Positions 5,276 through 7,040 of a stretch of 7,040 nt of DNA are shown piece by piece. Made by a program: the position numbers and the translations under genes. Numbering within the stretch: position 1 is the first letter of the stretch; every line of letters begins with the position of its first letter. Source of the stretch: Promethearchaeota archaeon (GTDB taxonomy: Archaea > Asgardarchaeota > Lokiarchaeia > Sigynarchaeales > SOKP01); NCBI GenBank assembly GCA_030620005.1, contig JAUXAJ010000271.1, positions 1-7,040 of the forward strand, written 5' to 3'. Below the pieces are notes generated by a model. It did no database searches. It saw only the letters and a program-made list of their open reading frames with translations, and had not been told where the DNA came from.

Positions 5276-6673
5276 ATGGACAATTCAACAGAAAATTTTG
5301 AAATAAAGCATTCTAAAAAGACAATGGTCTCATATAGTTTTGGCAGTTTCTTCGGCGAATTTATCGGTGGAGTTTTCGCACTCATGTTATTTTACTTCTA
5401 TGAAAATGAAGTAAAATTGGACTCCTTGTTAGTTGGATTAGGCTTGGCTATATTTGCAATATGGGATGCATTCAATGATCCTCTTGTAGGATATTTAACA
5501 GATAGGCCCTTCAAATTCACTAAAAAGTGGGGACGAAGATTTCCTTGGATTGTTATTTTTTATATTCCCATGCTCATGGCTTTTCTCCTCATTTTCTCTC
5601 CTCCAAGTGTTGATCCCGTTGAAGGGCAATGGATTCTTTTTATATGGCTCGTATTTAGCACATGCCTTTTTGATACCTTAGAATCTATTTTCACAATCAA
5701 TTTTAGATCTCTATTCCCCGATAAATTCAGGTCGAGTTCTGAACGATTAACTTCATCTGGAATAATTGTATACATCGGATTTGCCGGAATATTACTCGCA
5801 TTTATCGTGCCACCAATGATAATATCATTCGGAGATATTAGTTCCTATATATTAATGGCTTGGATTGCTGTTGTGATTTGTATCATTACTTATTTATTAA
5901 TGATTCCCGGTGTTAAAGATGATAAAGAGGCAGTCGAAAGATATTTAGAGAGTTATGATAAATTGGAAAGAGAATCATTCTTTAAAGCTTTAAAGGAAGC
6001 ATTTAAGCAAAGGTCCTTTTTAGCTTTTTTAATTTTATTTATGTTATATCAAGTATTAACTCAGACGATGGGATCATCATTTGTGTATGTAGTAAATTTT
6101 GTTATAAAGGAGGATCCCGCTTTTATAACATTCTTCTCATTGATGATGTTTGCAGGAGGATTGATATCGTTGCCAATTTGGTATAAATATACTCAAAAAA
6201 CAAAAAATTATCGGAAAACGATGATTATGGCAGGATTAATAATGATTTGTTTTGCGGCTATTCTAACGTTCATTTTAAGTATAATGGCTATTTTAATAAT
6301 TGTATTTATTTTCGGTATGGGCGTTGGAGGATTTTGGGTAATGATATCACCTGGTTATAGTGATGTAATCGATGAATCCATTATAAGAACTGGAAAACGG
6401 CGGGAAGGTTTATACAGTGGATTCTTATTTTTTGTGGGTAATATTGCACGAGTAATTCAAGCATTAATTCTTGCCTTTGTACATGAACTCACCGGATTCG
6501 TTGAAGGTGCATTAACTCAATCATCTACAGCTTTAATGGGAATACAACTCCATTTTGGTTTGATACCCGCGATTATAATGGGCATTGGAATACTTGTCTT
6601 TTGGAAATTTTATGATATTACGCCTGAGAAGGTAAAAGAAATTAAAGAGAAAATAGTAGAATTAAAACTATAG
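5276..6673 (+). CDS. GPH-family (MelB-like) cation:sugar symporter, MFS_2
   Basis: This 465-residue polytopic membrane protein is of normal length for the glycoside-pentoside-hexuronide:cation symporters (TC 2.A.2, Pfam MFS_2). Two bundles of about six helices flank a charged central loop (about 211-250, VKDDKEAVERYLESYDKLERE). The family signature WDAFNDPLVGYLTDR (63-77) is followed by WGRRFPW (85-91). Asp64 and Asp68 correspond to the cation-binding Asp55 and Asp59 of MelB. The C-terminal half has SPGYSDVID (358-366) and RTGKRREGLYSG (371-382), also typical. Known members import a glycoside or uronide with Na+, H+ or Li+; the substrate here is unknown. The gene has its own TATA box and ribosome site and no co-oriented partner, so it is probably monocistronic. 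It is intact and strongly AT-rich, like the hydrolase, which marks it as native rather than mobile DNA. Confidence 0.92.
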   Translation: MDNSTENFEIKHSKKTMVSYSFGSFFGEFIGGVFALMLFYFYENEVKLDSLLVGLGLAIFAIWDAFNDPLVGYLTDRPFKFTKKWGRRFPWIVIFYIPMLMAFLLIFSPPSVDPVEGQWILFIWLVFSTCLFDTLESIFTINFRSLFPDKFRSSSERLTSSGIIVYIGFAGILLAFIVPPMIISFGDISSYILMAWIAVVICIITYLLMIPGVKDDKEAVERYLESYDKLERESFFKALKEAFKQRSFLAFLILFMLYQVLTQTMGSSFVYVVNFVIKEDPAFITFFSLMMFAGGLISLPIWYKYTQKTKNYRKTMIMAGLIMICFAAILTFILSIMAILIIVFIFGMGVGGFWVMISPGYSDVIDESIIRTGKRREGLYSGFLFFVGNIARVIQALILAFVHELTGFVEGALTQSSTALMGIQLHFGLIPAIIMGIGILVFWKFYDITPEKVKEIKEKIVELKL

Positions 6674-6693
6674 AAAAAAATTTTAAATGCTTC

Positions 6694-6801
6694 TTGAATG
6701 AGGTGTTGCTCGTCTTCAATATTTCTGTCAAATTCAATTATGACGAGACCGCAATCTTTTGGAAAACCTTTAGGTCCTTAAAGCTCGTAGTCATAGGATA
6801 A
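6694..6801 (+). pseudogene. Possible upstream, frameshifted part of the membrane protein gene
   Basis: A plus-strand frame reads LNEVLLVF, then FNYDETAIFWKTFRSLK, then LVVIG and stops at TAA 6799-6801. The membrane protein frame (shifted by one base) is open from 6774 and continues with IDVSSIAFEFLMVMRYFG from about 6801. A single-base loss near 6799 would join the two smoothly. The match in character (amphipathic then hydrophobic residues) is suggestive but no homology could be tested. It begins only 20 bases after the symporter stop, with no room for a longer N-terminus, so if real the gene is also truncated at its 5' side. Confidence 0.3.
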
Positions 6802-6833
6802 TCGATGTTAGCTCAATTGCCTTCGAATTCCTC

Positions 6834-7040
6834 ATGGTAATGCGGTATTTCGGCATGTTAGTCATCTTGCAGGGAGGTTTTGTTTTCTTGAGAGGAATAA
6901 TTGGAAATAAGATGGTTGGAGCGCATCAATTTATCATGGTCGTCCAAGTAATCTTGTCTTTATGCTTCATAACGCTCTTAATAACGCTCTATTACAATCC
7001 AAGCACCATCCCTTTCTATGTTTTTGACGAATCCGCTGGA
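6834..7040 (+). CDS. Small membrane protein, N-terminal part (runs off the end; continues at 83-220 if circular)
   Basis: From ATG 6834 (MVMRYFGMLVILQGGFVFLR) the frame stays open to the end of the window. Through the 82-bp overlap it continues to TAA 218-220, for 114 residues in all. It contains the first two hydrophobic segments and part of the loop between segments two and three. No ribosome binding site precedes 6834, and the same frame is open back to 6774 without an ATG. The true start may therefore lie further upstream in another frame, disrupted by an indel. No family was recognised. The downstream end, with its oligo-T terminator, is described at 2-220. Confidence 0.5.
   Translation, partial: MVMRYFGMLVILQGGFVFLRGIIGNKMVGAHQFIMVVQVILSLCFITLLITLYYNPSTIPFYVFDESAG
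6959..7040. repeat. Terminal direct repeat, right copy
   Basis: Exact copy of bases 1-82. Joining the contig here gives a 6,958-bp circle or one unit of a tandem array. Confidence 0.95.

Noticed and set aside
5560..5775. Minus-strand frame inside the symporter gene
   Set aside because: Antisense shadow of a gene with clear GPH family motifs.
1..7040. CRISPR array, tRNA, rRNA, defence or biosynthetic gene cluster
   Set aside because: I looked for regular spaced repeats, cloverleaf-like sequences and linked gene sets and saw none; the content is two intact metabolic/transport genes plus mobile and decayed DNA.

Overview
This window looks like one complete metagenomic contig. Its first 82 bases (1-82) are repeated exactly as its last 82 (6959-7040), so the unique sequence is 6,958 bp and the ends can be joined into a circle, or one unit of a tandem array. 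One reading frame runs across that join. The DNA is AT-rich. Three sequence features suggest an archaeon: TATA-box-like promoters, a long oligo-T tract directly behind a gene, and short leaders with Shine-Dalgarno sites. The abundant-type GPH sugar symporter, the CocE/NonD-like hydrolase remnant and the general protein style fit an Asgard (Lokiarchaeia-like) genome, but that lineage is inference only.

Layout, left to right. 1-220 is the C-terminal end of a small membrane protein whose N-terminal part lies at 6834-7040; it ends in a strong T-tract (222-258). 343-853 is a minus-strand graveyard: a 4Fe-4S cluster protein remnant (382-492), an unidentified short frame (517-630) and the N-terminus of a CocE/NonD-type (peptidase S15-like) hydrolase (665-853). 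906-1082 is a MITE-like element with 14-bp perfect terminal inverted repeats and a 5-bp target duplication. 1111-2004 (minus) is an intact alpha/beta hydrolase with its own promoter and ribosome binding site. 2128-3545 is an insertion sequence resembling IS1182, with inverted ends and a transposase split by a -1 shift at a canonical A-AAA-AAC slippery heptamer. 3777-5063 is a second, unrelated transposase (zinc ribbon, HTH, DDE-like) interrupted by one in-frame TGA. 5276-6673 is an intact GPH-family (MelB-like) cation:sugar symporter.

Only two genes look fully functional: the alpha/beta hydrolase and the symporter. Nothing links them in one operon. The rest is mobile DNA and decaying genes. 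I see no replication initiator, partition gene, toxin-antitoxin pair, CRISPR array, tRNA or rRNA, so the circular form is not readily explained as an ordinary plasmid. I did not find a convincing undescribed multi-gene system. The items most worth following up are the circular ends with a gene across the join, the MITE, the slippery-site transposase, and the TGA-interrupted transposase.
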